Source: Micromonospora marina
GTDB taxonomy: Bacteria > Actinomycetota > Actinomycetes > Mycobacteriales > Micromonosporaceae
Direction: 5' to 3'
DNA: 64,000 bases
Assembly (NCBI RefSeq): GCF_900091565.1
Contig: NZ_FMCV01000003.1
Location: 358,501-422,500, forward strand
Positions 63,986-64,000 of this stretch are shown piece by piece; within the stretch, counting starts at the first letter, position 1, and each line of letters begins with the position of its first letter. Position numbers and translations under genes: made by a program. A model generated the notes under the pieces. That model worked only from the letters and a program-made list of their open reading frames with translations, searched no databases and had not been told where the DNA came from.

Positions 63986-64000
63986 CCCACCCACCCACCC

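Overview
The window is very GC-rich, uses many GTG starts, and is packed with ATGA/GTGA-overlapping genes. Its content (F420-dependent oxidoreductase, LAL regulator, DUF5995, LtrA, SARP, type II PKS, a phage-tail-like contractile injection system) points to a filamentous actinomycete, most likely a Micromonospora-type Micromonosporaceae. That is an inference from gene content and style, not from a marker gene; no rRNA or tRNA gene was seen.

Layout. 1-2.3 kb: a leftward operon with a short DivIVA-like protein divergent from a single-domain GntR regulator, an APH-type kinase and a decayed alpha/beta hydrolase. 2.35-8.2 kb: a perfect palindromic repeat, a secreted M36 metallopeptidase, a secreted barnase-type RNase with its barstar, a SpoT-like HD protein and an RsbW-type kinase. 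8.5-21.9 kb: a leftward 15-gene contractile injection system (CIS) operon containing sheath, tube, tube-terminator-like protein, LysM/CIS-tube adaptor, VgrG-like spike, PAAR-like tip, gp25, gpJ fused to a BNR-type propeller, gpI, and six proteins without phage counterparts, five of them with membrane segments. No AAA+ ATPase or tape measure is visible. 22-24.4 kb: an LppM-like lipoprotein, a frameshifted FAD monooxygenase and a LacI regulator.

24.5-40.6 kb is mostly ordinary chromosome: MFS transporter, FluC pair, PaaI thioesterase, a cyclase/ATPase divergent from a large LuxR (LAL) regulator, DUF5995, an APC transporter, an F420 enzyme, LtrA and an HhH membrane protein. Strong hairpin terminators separate several of these units.

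40.8-64 kb is a polyketide cluster. A SARP regulator and a TcmI cyclase read leftward; from a shared divergent promoter region with 11-bp-spaced SARP-type heptamers a rightward operon encodes a second TcmI cyclase, a complete acetyl-CoA carboxylase (fused AccD/A, AccB, AccC), a fused ACP-aromatase, a WhiE-type cupin, KS-alpha and KS-beta. A GNAT gene and a small membrane ORF interrupt on the other strand. A second rightward block encodes two AMP-ligases, two ACPs, two further ketosynthases, a Ketoacyl-synt_2-like protein, a 4-hydroxymandelate-synthase/HPPD-like enzyme, a PhyH dioxygenase, a DUF3050 haem-oxygenase-fold protein, E1 alpha/beta of a 2-oxoacid dehydrogenase and an ATP-grasp-like protein. 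The working model (inference) is a type II PKS whose starter is an aroyl unit made from 4-hydroxyphenylpyruvate via hydroxymandelate and 2-oxoacid decarboxylation, with malonyl-CoA supplied by the dedicated carboxylase.

Small-scale structure of interest: a 49-50 bp palindrome in two copies (one inside a CIS gene in frame), a 60-bp tandem repeat forming a 40-codon mini-ORF that links the KS-alpha stop to the KS-beta start, and altered catalytic residues in KS-beta and in one of the additional ketosynthases.
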